From Branchiostoma floridae (Eukaryota; Chordata; Leptocardii; Amphioxiformes; Branchiostomatidae), in NCBI RefSeq assembly GCF_000003815.2, contig NC_049997.1, forward strand, positions 4,219,477 through 4,283,476: a stretch of DNA of 64,000 nucleotides, in the 5' to 3' direction. Shown piece by piece: positions 23,201 to 35,600 of this stretch. The notes under the pieces are model-generated. The model saw nothing but the letters and a program-made list of their open reading frames with translations. It searched no databases and was not told the origin of the DNA. Positions within the stretch are counted from its first letter, which is position 1. Each line of letters starts with the position of its first letter. A program made the translations under genes and the position numbers.

Positions 23201-24838
23201 CAGGACCAGGTTAGTTAAGAAAGAAATGCACCTTGGTAACATTAACAATATTTCAAAAGTCTGTACGATAACCTATAGAATAAAATCTACTAATAACAAG
23301 ATTGACGTCTACCAACAATAACCAAACATTTAAGAACATTTTGCACTGAATATGATCAAGTTACCCATGTAATTCGTCCAGACACACCTGTATATGGTAT
23401 CCCTCCTTGTGCAATAGTGCTAGACCGTAGAAACACTAGTCCTAGTTTCTTAGTATTTGTATTTGACAATTGTTCTATTGTTGTTGTTTTTCAATTAAAA
23501 AAAATTGTAGGGGGCTTTTGTCAAAGTTACAATAATGTATTCACTTTTCTTTCTAGACATTTTGCAACAAATCTACTCATTTGTTACCATAATCAGTAAC
23601 GATAGATATGCTTAGATGTCAGAAACAGAGGCTAAAAATCATTTCGATTAACCTTCTTTTTTTTGCATACCACAGCTCCTTTGGTTGTCACTATTGAATT
23701 CGTGGACATTGTCCCGTCTATTGAGGACCCTTCAGTGTTTGATATAACCAGTCCACCGTGCCCAACTGTAAGCTCAGGTAAGTTAAGGCTGTGACATAAT
23801 AACATAAAACATAATATATCCTTATGGTATCATTGATGACAATATTACTCCGAGTGGGTACCCTAAAAGAGATCCGAGCCGAAAAATAAACGGCTGCATG
23901 GACGCGTGTTTCTAGCGTTGAGAAATTCCCTTTACGCCATCGGAACTTATCTCAAAAGTTAGATTGGTGAAAGCTTGTTTGTAACTGAAGATATTAGCAG
24001 TTAAAGTTTTGCAGCCGCGCGCTAGGTCGGAGGTACACAGTCCTGAGTTCTGAGTGGTGCGGTTGTAGCCTATAAGTGAAAAAGTGCCTTTTGTGGGGAT
24101 TGATTAATCGTAGTTTGTGATTGCTATAAAAAAAGAACCAGTGTCTATTTGACGTTGGCAATTTTTTCGCACGATATAGGGTAAATGTGCTCAACATAGA
24201 ATGAAAAATCTGCTAAAAGTTTTCGTAGCTTCATTATGAACGCACCCATGTAAACCACGAATTATAACATAGAAGTCTATGGGAAGAAGAAACTCATCAT
24301 TGAGACCTTGTTAATTACACATCGATGGCAACCACAAAGTGATTTTCGTATAGTTCAAAAATTCCGACCAAACAAAGCTACCGCAAAGAGAGCAAACATA
24401 ATTAAGTTTTAAAAAATACATTGTAAACGTACCAAGGTCGTAGAATGAAAAAAAAATCAATTTTGAAGACAAAATAGAAGATGAGAAAGAACAATATTGA
24501 AGAATAACGGTCTTGTTTAGTGAATTGCTGAACCCTTCTGTCCACTTAATGTCTGATTTTATAAGGATTGGTCCTTTGTTTCTACTAGGATAAAACATTT
24601 TTTTAGGAATTCACTTCCTTGTGGACTCACTCAAGGGATTTGACAAACAATAATCTTTTTTGTCTTCATACTGCTTGAGTAATAATGTTTTCTTTTTATT
24701 ATATATTTTCCAGGACATGTCAATACGGCGATGATCCATCTCTGCTTAGTGGTCCTGCTCTGCCTTGTCTGGACAGTTTTAGAGCGAAGTCCATTGCTAC
24801 CTTATACAGGCTTTTCTTTGACGTCATACTTATTATAA
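17234..24838 (+). CDS. Ependymin-related protein with two tandem domains and a hydrophobic C-terminus (5' end missing)
   Basis: Exons: 17234-17353, 18012-18109, 18592-18667, 19278-19439, 20355-20470, 20760-20814 (linker), 21090-21209, 21951-22048, 22435-22510, 23048-23209, 23676-23777, 24714-24838. All junctions are in phase. Each domain carries the ependymin/MERP pattern: a CCxPxQWSGT start, conserved single Cys in TCTTS and LLNCVPG segments, SFQYGGPQGF-type and YGGPQGFxVNEYFD core, DxCI/V, and the closing EFVDIVPSIEDPSVFDI..PPCP. The two domains are joined by a Thr-rich linker (ESSTTETTTGQGTFEDQTG). The last exon encodes MIHLCLLVVLLCLVWTVL, a membrane anchor or GPI signal. Ependymin-related proteins are secreted or lysosomal hydrophobic-ligand-binding glycoproteins. 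The first exon joins to an unseen upstream phase-1 exon that should supply the signal peptide. Exons 19278 and 23048 start at the better acceptors (ttttacag, attcacag). Confidence 0.85.
17600..17890. mobile_element. Fold-back MITE in an intron
   Basis: Inverted arms at about 17623-17699 and 17815-17885 share GATGAATTAGTATTTGTAGG and ATGATATATCAA. It lies between the first two visible ependymin-gene exons. Confidence 0.75.
19578..20185 (+). mobile_element. Diverged copy of the 1.1-kb modular repeat in an intron
   Basis: Begins AAGTTCGGAGACCTTATACC and ends ACACACAGACACACC then CCTCCATCTTTCATGGAG, matching both ends of the element at 14961. It lies between exons 4 and 5 of domain 1. Confidence 0.7.
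21090..23777 (+). other. Ependymin-related domain 2
   Basis: Exons 21090-21209, 21951-22048, 22435-22510, 23048-23209, 23676-23777. Lengths of the first four are identical to domain 1 exons (120, 98, 76, 162 bp), showing duplication of the whole exon set. Key residues: PGPCCAPKQWSGT, STCTTSNLTQPLLNCVP, SYQYGGPQGFYVNEYFDD and SIEDPSVFDITSPPC. Between 23778 and 24713 is an intron with no recognised repeat. Confidence 0.85.
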
Positions 24839-24964
24839 TTTGAATCCTCCGACGTCCATGTCGGCGGGTAATTGAATTTTAAAGCAGGATCATCTTCGTG
24901 TGTTTTACAGACGTACGCTGTAATCCAACATGGCGCAGGTGACGTCAAATGAAAAGCCTGTATA
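24803..24964. mobile_element. Short MITE overlapping the last ependymin-gene exon
   Basis: TATACAGGCTTTTCTTTGAC at the left end is mirrored by GTCAAATGAAAAGCCTGTATA at 24944-24964, with one indel, around about 110 bp. The gene's final 11 codons (from Tyr at 24803) and its TAA stop at 24836 lie inside it. Confidence 0.7.
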
Positions 24965-25413
24965 GCTTACAGCATTCCTAAATACCTTCTAATTTTTGTA
25001 CCAATATCTTATGGTAAAATTACAAACTAAAGTTGATTAATCTACCAAAAGTAACGCTAACAACTGCACAATAGTCCGAATCTCTAGCAATTAGCTGAAT
25101 ATGCCTGTTAGAATTATTCAACTGCATATAGCATTATCCATAAATTGAATAATATATAAGCAGTAGAATATACGAGAGAGTAGCACCTAAATGCATCAAA
25201 TTATCAATGTATAGGTTCCTCGTTTGATAGTTAGATTTAGACCATGTTGGTTTTACTATATGGATGAAATTTCACATATGAAACAATTTCGGCTGCTACC
25301 CTCGGAACAATTAATGATAAAAAAAGTTAAAGTACATATGAAAATGTTAGATACCGTAGATTGTAAGACAATACCGGAAGACATATGCTAATGTCATAGA
25401 AGGCCATGGTTAA
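24965..25413. other. No gene seen
   Basis: AT-rich intergenic DNA with one terminus of the gttgatttgattatatgg-type MITE family near 25240-25265. Confidence 0.55.
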
Positions 25414-26355
25414 CCCTCATCCGACCGTATGGGGTCATTTTTGACCCCAGGCCTATATTTTTATCTGTCATAGCAACATTTTTCATCGGAGAAACATTTC
25501 CTTCCATGAATTTGTTTGTTTACATGTCATACAACATCTACCAATTTTTCACCGAGTTTTGTCAATTATTGTATAAGCTATACTTGAAAGTTTGTGTCTG
25601 GTTCGGTGGGGTCAAAATGACCCCAGCCAATTATGAATCATTAATTACATAAATATCAAGACATGTCAATGAAATAACAGGCATTCCTCATCATTGCTAT
25701 TACAGCAATACGTTATAGGTGCTTAGATGATTAAACACCGAATATTTAAAAAAGAAATTTAGTATTTTAGTGTAAAACACAGTTTTCCGACATTCTGCAT
25801 AAATTATGATAATACGCACTAATTACCTTTGCTAATGAAAATGAAAATGTTTCTAATTAATTAAGAAACAATATATGGACAGAATGTGCAGAAGGAATCT
25901 ATAAGAAAGATCTCTGCGGGAAAATAGACAAGAGTTATTGTATGTGTGTGTTTCGATGGCGGAATATGGTGCATAATTAAAGTAATAAATTCGTTACTTT
26001 TCACAAATATTGTATTTTTTCTTGTTAAATAGCACTATTATGCTATAAGTATTATTGCAGCATCAAAACCTTTGTTTAGAAATCGATTAGACAAAACATT
26101 GTTTAAGTAGGTTGAGTATGGTAGATTTTCAGAGCAAATGTGGTTTCTCCTCATTTTCTGCATAAATTATGATAATGAGTAATAACTACTGACACCAAAA
26201 CTTGTTAAAATATTTTTCATAGATTGGTGAAACAGTAAATACATAGAAATGACAAAATAAGCCAGCAGAAATATGTCTATGAGCAAAACAAAATGGGGTC
26301 AAAAATGACCCCATACGGTCTGATTCGTCGTAAAAATGTAACGGTCGGATGAGGG
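25414..26355. mobile_element. piggyBac-like nonautonomous element
   Basis: Flanked by TTAA at 25410-25413 and 26356-26359. Left end is CCCTCATCCGACCGT, right end ACGGTCGGATGAGGG, a 15-bp perfect inverted repeat. Both ends carry GGGGTCAttttTGACCCC palindromes. The 942-bp interior is AT-rich without a transposase. TTAA target sites and CCCT termini are characteristic of piggyBac. Confidence 0.9.
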
Positions 26356-26359
26356 TTAA

Positions 26360-26694
26360 GTAAAGGTCAAGAAAGAGGGTCATTTAATAGTTAGTACTAT
26401 GTTTCTCCATTTAGATTTGATATATTTTCCCATTCTGGCACTTTGATGTCATGCTTACCATCCCCTTGTATTTTCACGTCATGTTTACAATCCCCTTGGC
26501 AGCTTTTTTTCTAAATAAGGCGAAAATCAATTTGTTCGCTGATGTCATCCATGGAGTTTTAATGCTATAGCCTAACTGCATTCTTTGACCTCAGTCGTTC
26601 GCTTGCATCATTCTTTGACGTTGATATATCTTTTGAAAAATCAGATTTATAATGTGCTTGCTGTAATATTTTGGAATACTGTTTCTTTACAGGA
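26360..26694. other. No gene seen downstream of gene B
   Basis: AT-rich 3' flank of gene B. It shares patches (ctgatgtcatccatgg, cctaactgcattctttgacctca) with the equivalent 3' flank of gene A at 39660-39720, so this flank was duplicated with the gene. Confidence 0.5.
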
Positions 26695-29600
26695 TTATCT
26701 AAGAATAGTAGCATGGTTATGTAGACCAATGACAGAAGACGTTTCACTTCGCTGTCCACCCCCCCCGTCAATGGGGATTACGGATCCTGTCATCTGATTG
26801 GCAGCGTCGGAGCAAAGAAAGGTTACTAATTCTCCGATCTGAAATAAGAATACGAAGATAAGAAACGACTTAAGAGAAGACAAAGTACCCAACTGTGATT
26901 TTAACAAGATTTTAAAAAGTTTGATTTACGATTTGGAGCTTTTTTTGGCTGTGTGCTCAATGAATTAATCAGCATTCCGTGCAAGTGGCAAATGTGTGTG
27001 GAATTTTCAATTTTCTAATACAAAAGCGTCAACTTGGCTCTATTCTTGTTAGTACACTAACATATCTCTAACATGTCTAGCTGGCATGAGTTTATCACTC
27101 TTAACAGCACCAAAAGCATATGACTTTTGCACTCTTAACAGCACCAAAAGCATACGAGTTTTGCACTCTTAACCGAACCGAAATCATACGAGTTTATCAC
27201 CCTTAACAGCACCAAAAGCATACGAGTTTTGCACTCTTAACAGCACCAAAAGCATACGAGTTTTGCACTCTTAACAGCACCGAAAGCATACGAGTTTATC
27301 ACTCTTATCAGCACCGAAATCATACGAGTTTATCACTCCAGCAGCATACGAGTTTATCACTATTAATTAATATAACAGCACCAAAAGCATACAAGTTTAT
27401 CAGTCTTAACAGCACCGACAGCATACATGTTTATCACTATTAACAGCACCGAAAGCATACGAGTTTATCACTCTTAACAGCACCGAAAGCATACGAGTTC
27501 ATCACTCTTAACAGCACCAAAAGCATACGAGTTTATCACTCTTAACAGCACCGAAAGCATACGAGTTTTGCACTTTTAACAGCACCGAAAGCATACGAGT
27601 TTTGCACTCTTAACAGCACCAAAAGCATACGAGTTTATCACTCTTAACAGCACCGAAAGCATACGAGTTTTGAACTCTTAACAGCACCGAAAGCATACGA
27701 GTTTATCACTCTTAACAGCACCGAAAGCATACGAGTTTTGAACTCTTAACAGCACCGAAAGCATACGAGTTTTGCACTCTTAACCGAACCGAAATCATAC
27801 GAGTTTATCACCCTTAACAGCACCAAAAGCATACGAGTTTTGCACTCTTAACAGCACCAAAAGCATACGAGTTTTGCACTCTTAACAGCACCGAAAGCAT
27901 ACGAGTTTATCACTCTTATCAGCACCGAAATCATACGAGTTTATCACTCCAGCAGCATACGAGTTTATCACTATTAATTAATATAACAGCACCAAAAGCA
28001 TACAAGTTTATCAGTCTTAACAGCACCGACAGCATACATGTTTATCACTATTAACAGCACCGAAAGCATACGAGTTCATCACTCTTAACAGCACGAAAAG
28101 CATACGAGTTCATCACTCTTAACAGCACCAAAAGCATACGAGTTTATCACTCTTAACAGTACCGAAAGCATACGAGTTTTGCACTCTTAACAGCACCGAA
28201 AGCATACGAGTTTTGCACTCTTAACAGCACCAAAAGCATACGAGTTTATCACTCTTAACAGCACCAAAAGCATACGAGTTCTGCACTCTTAACAGTACCG
28301 AAATCATACGAGTTTTGCACTCTTAACAGCACCGAAATCATACGAGTTTTGCACTCTTAACAGCACCAAAAGCATACGAGTTTTGCACTCTTAACAGCAC
28401 CAAAAGCATACGAGTTCTGCACTCTTAATAGCACCGAAATCATACGCGTTTTGCACTCGTAACAGCACCAAAAGCGTACGGGTTTATCACTCTTAACAGC
28501 ACCAAAAGCATACGAGTTTATCAATCTTAACAGCACCGAAAGCATACGAGTTTTGCACTCTTAACAGCACCGAAAGCATACGAGTTTTGCACTCTTAACA
28601 GCACCGAAAGCATACGAGTTTTGCACTCTTAACAGCACCGAAAGCATACGAAAGTAGCGTATGTTGTTGAATATTGCTACAAGTTTATAGATTTTATTAC
28701 TCTTTTTTTTTATAGTTACCTGTTTAGTACTAACGAAGTCATTTGAAGGCTGTATTGACAGAAGCATGGCCTACGAGAAAAGACAATATTAAAAAAAAAA
28801 AAGCTAGAACAGATGTAATGTTTTTCAGCAAACTGTCCAAAGAGAAAACATGTAACGGCAACAACCTTAACCTGGAATCCAGTCTAGTTGTGGCACGGCC
28901 TACCGTAGTTAGTATAGACTCTCTACGGGGTCAGTGCAGCTCTAAGCCGCCGGTGTAATCATTCACACCCGGTAGCATTTTCCCCGGTAGGATTTTGCCC
29001 AGTGGGAGTTAATTAATAGGCCACAATTAACTCCCACTGGGCCAAGTCCTACCGGGTGTGAATGATTACCCAGGCGACTGAGAGCTACACTGGCCCCGTA
29101 GAGAGCCCAAACTAACTACGGTAACGTTAGGCCGAGCCAGTAGTAGACTAGATTCCAGGTTACAACAACCTATAATGTTGTCATTAATTTTGTCCGTGAT
29201 TTGTTGTAAAACAGAAAAAAAAATGTAAGATACCGGGATGATCTCAGAGAAAAAAACCCATAAAGGTCTTCATTCGTTCATTCATCCATTACCTTAGCGT
29301 CTTTCCAATCTATGTTTTGAGCTTCCATTGTTTGTCCGATCTGATAGTGTGAATGAAGCAACACAAAAGTTGAGTTGAATACCAGGAACGCAAAATACCT
29401 GAGCGTCGTTCCAATCTACGTTGTGGTCTTTCATTAGTTGTCGGATCTGCTTTTCAGCAACTGGAAAAGAAATGAAGTGAATGGAGTCATCACTTTTGCA
29501 ATTCATTGGATAACGAGATACACAACGAAGTGTTCACTTGCGGTTACTGTCTTGTTATAACCATTCTTAAGGAACATGATGATCTGTTATACTTCACGCT

Positions 29601-32600
29601 GCAGCTAGATGTCGCTACTGTAGAAGAATGAGGTTGTTAACGTGACTGAGTTTATATTCCCCTCAGTAAGGAAATGAAAAAGAAGTCGTAAGATCTTTGG
29701 CTAACATAAATCTACTTTTGAACATGTATCTATTTAACAGTTAGCTCCAAGAATGCGTTTGTCAGTGAGTTGACTTTGCCTGGTCGTCACACCACACCCT
29801 AGACATTTAAATTATGTTCTTGATGTATATATAATTTGATATAATATGTAGCAAGAAATGCTTTAAAAAGCTAGCCACGCAAGGCCCGACAATGGTAAGG
29901 ATGAAATGGTGGCAGAAGCTTCATATAGTAAGGTTCTTTTAGCACAACCAGAAAATAACTTACTTCCGACGTTTCGGTGTCTGTCAGACACCATCATCAG
30001 GGTGGAATGACGGGAACTACTTCTTGCTGCTACTTATAGCCGATGTAGGTGGCGTTGCAGCAGCAAGAATGCCATCCCAGACGTGGCAGAGACAGAGAGG
30101 AAAACAGAAGAACTCGATGGATTAAAGAAGCAGTTTGGATCAGAAAATCAGTGCCAGTCATGAACAGAGACGAGGGCGGATACAAACTGAGCCACGTCTG
30201 GGATGGNNNNNNNNNNNNNNNNNNNNNNNNNNNNNNNNNNNNNNNNNNNNNNNNNNNNNNNNNNNNNNNNNNNNNNNNNNNNNNNNNNNNNNNNNNNNNN
30301 NNNNNNNNNNNNNNNNNNNNNNNNNNNNNNNNNNNNNNNNNNNNNNNNNNNNNNNNNNNNNNNNNNNNNNNNNNNNNNNNNNNNNNNNNNNNNNNNNNNN
30401 NNNNNNNNNNNNNNNNNNNNNNNNNNNNNNNNNNNNNNNNNNNNNNNNNNNNNNNNNNNNNNNNNNNNNNNNNNNNNNNNNNNNNNNNNNNNNNNNNNNN
30501 NNNNNNNNNNNNNNNNNNNNNNNNNNNNNNNNNNNNNNNNNNNNNNNNNNNNNNNNNNNNNNNNNNNNNNNNNNNNNNNNNNNNNNNNNNNNNNNNNNNN
30601 NNNNNNNNNNNNNNNNNNNNNNNNNNNNNNNNNNNNNNNNNNNNNNNTCTGGGATGGCATTCTTGCTGCGGCAACGCCACCTACATCGGCTATAAGTAGC
30701 AGCAAGAAGTAGTTCCGTCATTTCCCCCCTGATGATGGTTTCTGACAGACACCGAAACGTCGGAAGTAAGTTATTTTCTGGTTGTGCTAAAAGAACCTTA
30801 CTATATGAATAATTGCCAACCTGATGAAGTTATTCACGGTGGCAGAAGCTACTTTGTAAGTACCAGAAAAAGAAACACTTTTGGTACAGTGCTAAATCAT
30901 AGAAGAAATTTTGAGGAGAGAAGATTATGATGCTAAGCACAACAGAATTGTCGACAGGCCGAACGTGATATTACTACCAGGAAGTTTGCAGACTATGAAC
31001 TAGAACTAGAAAGAGAACTAGAACTGCAGTAGTAGTCTGTAGTTGTTTTTTTTCTAAATCAGGTTCGTAGGGCCTGATGTTACCACCATGGTGATGAAGA
31101 GCGGCCCATAGCGATAACTGTAGCAGCATCTCTTCTCCCTAAGTCAGAAACATCAAGCTTAAGCAAGCTTGACTTCACTGACTCAATAGGCGAAGCAGGG
31201 GTTACTAGGCTGCTCGGGAAATTCCCTACCCCATTTTGACCATCGCACCATCGCACATGTGGCGAGTTCTTTACGTGCCCGGGGTGTGGCTCTCCCCAAA
31301 CACGGGACCTTCATTTAACGTCCTATCCGAGGGGCGACTCATTTTCACTTGAGTAAAGTGAGGAAAGTCGTGTAAAGTGCCTTTCCCAAGGGCACAAGAC
31401 CGGCAACACGGCAGGCGGATTCGAACCGGTGACCTCTCGGTCACGGGCCGAATACACTACCACTGTGCTACGCGGCCCCACATCTAGTACAGTACAGATA
31501 CAGATTGAACAACAGTCCATATGAACTGCTTACGTGGTGTTAGCACCGCTCCGGGACACACGGAGTTACACGTGACCCCACTTCCTGCCGTTTCTAAGGC
31601 AACGACCTGCCATACAAACAATATTCCTATTAACCCACGCATACACAGCGAGATGTACTGTAGAAAATATGTCAAAATTAAAAGTTTCCAACTTGTGAAC
31701 GATTGTTGTGTCGACTATACTTGATACATATACTGTTCAAACTCATGTCTGGAGTCCCGGGGGCTTCAAAATTTACCCACAATTCATATTGCTGCGTATG
31801 CGCAGTTTGATTCTTCAAACAGCATATACCTGTTAATAGGTAACAATATCTTAAGTATCATCTACTAAAGCAAAGTCAATTATGTATCTATTAATTAATT
31901 TATCTATTTCTATATTCTTTAACCAGGGTAACTGGCTAAGCACTGGAAATAATTTGTCTGTGTGTGTGTGTTTACATATTATGTAATTTTTCAAAATCTT
32001 TACATGCATGTGTGTGTATTTTTCGTTTTCGTAATTTCCAGATAGACAACGACAGTGTGACTAAAAGTTATGTGTGTGCTTTGTATATAAAATTCACCTT
32101 TGTCAGTCCATTGACACCATGTTTCGCTGACACGTACGCACATTTCTCCACGGACGCTACCAGCCCGTGTACCGAAGAAATATTAATGATCCTTCCCCAT
32201 CCTAAAAATAGAATTTAGAATTGACAATAAATTTTGGCGATGCCTCAGTAGTGCTCCTTATAAAGAAATACAACGATCGACTTGTAAACATTCTAAAGAT
32301 CCGACATCAATAGCAAATTAAATGACTTTCAAATAGAGACTGATATTTATTCTTAAATGTCACATAAGTGTCAACTAGCTAGAGTACCTTTCGCTTTCAT
32401 GGCTGGAAGGAGGTGCTTAATTATGAGAAACGGAGCAGTCAACATGGCGGCCATCATGGCGTCCCACGTTGCCAAGGGAAACGACTCGATTGGTGACGTG
32501 TGCTGAAATCCTGCAATAGACAAGTTTGGTTGTATAAAGCATTGTATTGCTCATCTTTGAAACATTCGAGATAAACCCACTTTATTGAACCCGTGGCCTT

Positions 32601-35600
32601 AAGTGCAGATTAATGACTTCTTCTATCACCTCTGAACTCTACTTCTTGTCACTGTCGCAAGTCTAACCTTTGCAATGACGTTATGTTCTACTCACTTCCT
32701 TCCTGTCGACAGACATCATAGAAAAATTATACACACATGACACACAGCAACACAAACACACGAGCAAAAATACAGGCAAGGCATCCTTATATCCAGTCAA
32801 AGATTTTGTCAAAGAATTGAGTTTGCAGTGAGGGAACTACGATCAAAACTTGAAAGTTCATCTGTGTTGGTAGAGGTCATAATTGAACTAATTTAACTGT
32901 AATGTCCAACACAAAAATTGGACTCACCCAAATTTTCGACTGAACAGCAAAACTTGTCTTTGTTAAGGAATGAACCATGTACTGCTGTCCTCTACATCAG
33001 AGCTAGCTTTACAACTATCCCTGAACATAGACGGTGGGGGCCATAGACTGCAACCTAAACCTACGATCCACTGCTTATTGAGTCACGTGTTCTATCTGCA
33101 TAACGTGACGTCACGACAGCAATGGATGGTTCATGCTTTGACAAAGACTGGTGCTGTTCAGTCAAAAATTTGGGTGAGTCCAATTTTTGTGTTGGATACT
33201 ACAGTTAAACTAGTTCTACCTACCTACCTACCTAGTCCCTTGACCTCCAGGTCGTTGGAGGGACAAGGTAGACAAGAAGATCGAGAGTTGCCTCCAGGTT
33301 CTTCTATCCCTAGCCAGGGTTATCCTCTCCTGTAGGCTGAGGCCCGTCCAGCCAGCGATGTTATCCTGCCAAGCTAGTTCAATTATGTACAAACCTACCT
33401 GCATTGTTGACTACAATATCCACCCCATCCGCACAGTGTTCTCTTGCCATCGTACACAGTCTTTCTACATCTGTAGGCTTTGTCAGGTCCGCTGGGAAGT
33501 ACCTGGCTGTTATACCGGCGTACTTTCTGTAAAAGTGAACCATATGAGGTTTATCTTTCCCACTGTATGTGTTGTATTTGTTTGTATTGTATTGTATACC
33601 TGTTAATCTGCGCCATGTCCTGACACACTTGGTTTGCCATGTTAAGTTCAAGCTGCATATATTGACACTCAGATCTATTTGATTGACAGGGAATGACTAT
33701 GGCTCTTTTTCGTTGAATATTGTTGTTTCGTGTACGTTTTCGAAGTTTGTCCATAAATACTGGACCTCACTCTAACGTCCTATCAATGGAGCCTTTCTAA
33801 TTATGAGGAAATGTACTTTTGAGCTGTGTTTAGTAAGAAAGTGGTGCATAGTTTTTTTTTGCATGGATACAACATCGAGGCATTTTGCAATTTGAGAAAA
33901 AGCACTTCAGCAACCTAAAGTAAGTACGTTCCTAAAGGTTTTAAATCAACAACCACAAGGCGACCATGCTACCATTATATAAACCGCTACTTCACCTTTA
34001 TTCGTGGGGTAACCTATACCCGTTGTTTTTGAAAGCTTGGCATTATCGTAATTGCAACATTTTCGATGTATAAAACTAGTATTGAAAATTTTGCAATTTG
34101 AGACCATCTTCTGACGAGTTGATATCACTATCAAAATAGCCTTTTTAAAAAGAAAAACAAGGCGTATACTAGTATGTTATCCCGCGAATAAAGGTGAACT
34201 AGTGTTATATCAGCATTATTCTTTTATATAAAAGCAAAAGCTGTTTATTAACTAGCAAAATTGATATTTGTATATGGGTGGAGATAAGAAAGAGGCTCAA
34301 AGAGTTAGAGAGAGTCTGTGGGTGTCTTAGTGTTTTTGTGTGACAGAAAGAGAGATCAATAAGAGAGGAGTAAGGCCACAGCAAGTAAATTTTATGGATG
34401 ACATCAGCGCGCGCATTAATTTTTGGCTGATTTCAGAAAAAAAAGACAAGATTTTTTTTCTTCGGAGATGGTCAACATGACGAGAAAGTATCAAAATGGG
34501 CAAATAGATCTATGTTGTGTTGTGGGCTAATGGTTGTACTTGTAGAAGTGACACTAGCCAGGTAGCCGTAACTGTAGTTATATAAGTGAAACTAAAAATT
34601 TAGTTAGATAGTTGTAAAAATGGCTCCAATATGGAAGCCATGAGTGTTGTTGCCATGTTGGTAAGTGATACCAGTCTACCACACTGGTGTCACCTTTACC
34701 ACACTAGTACACGTCTTGAATACAGAAATGAATGCCTTGTATGCTGTGATACCATGTTTCGTCGCTTCAATCCGTTTGTTTTTACTTTTAGTGCGTATAA
34801 TTGGAAAATTTAGCCATCTTGTTTTTTTTACCCATCTTGTTTTTTTTCCGCCCTATCTCACTATTTTTGCCGTCTGCAGAGGATGTCATCCATAAAATTT
34901 ACTTGCTGTGGCCTAAGGAAAGTAACATAAAACCAACCGGAAGTCTGCTTGAAGTTCAGCTAAGACCTTGTCGTCTGCAAAGCCGGTGTAGATGATGTCA
35001 CATCCGCTGGCAGCCAGAGCCCGAGCTATCCCCAGCCCAATACCGCTGGTAGACCCGGTCACTAGGGCCGACCTACCCCGCAGGGGGGCTGACTGACTTC
35101 CCATGCTCCTGTCAATGCAAACCCGAGGGATAGACCACAGTAAGTCAATATTATCAATTACATATTCCGCTGTCTTCATATTTAGTGAGAGGGGGTAAAT
35201 AAGCAAGATGGTTAAAAAAGAAAACAAGATATGTAAATTTAAAAAAATAGTCACCTTAATCATCGTAACAAGAATTGAAACGACAAAACAAGATATCACA
35301 GCCAATAAGTCTTGTAGTTAAACGTATTAAAGATTTGCATAAACTGGCACTGGTGTGATATCTGGTATTAATTACCAAATTGACAACTAGGAGTATGTCT
35401 ACTATATTGGTGCCACTTTTACTAATATCTAACTAGTTTCACTACAACTACGGTCTTTTATTCTTGTTCCTTACTACTGACACTTCTGCAAGTACAATTA
35501 AGGTATACCACATGATATTTTTCCCGTTTTGGTACTTTCTTTAATGCAATTTTCCTCTTTTTTAAAAATTCAATGTCTTAAACTCAACAGATCCGTAGGA

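Larger units (their letters stand above)
29925..30845. mobile_element. Palindromic repeat with hammerhead-like ends (copy 2, contains a gap)
   Basis: Starts near 'tatagtaaggttcttttagcac', ends 'gctaaaagaaccttactatatga' followed by 'ccaacctgatgaagttattcac'. Inverted CGACGTTTCGGTGTCTGTC and CAGACACCGAAACGTCGG motifs lie near both ends, and CTACATCGGCTATAAGTAGC sequences inside. Unknown bases 30207-30647 occupy the centre. It lies in intron 6 of gene B. Confidence 0.8.

Noticed and set aside
27075-28652. CRISPR-like array
   Set aside because: Units are contiguous 34-bp tandem repeats with no unique spacers, in an intron of a eukaryotic gene; it is a minisatellite.
30030-30721. Frames of 170-216 codons
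   Set aside because: They cross the block of unknown bases and are meaningless; only repeat ends are readable.
31405-31478. Functional tRNA gene on the minus strand
   Set aside because: A and B boxes are present, but the cloverleaf is imperfect and it continues into a SINE body.
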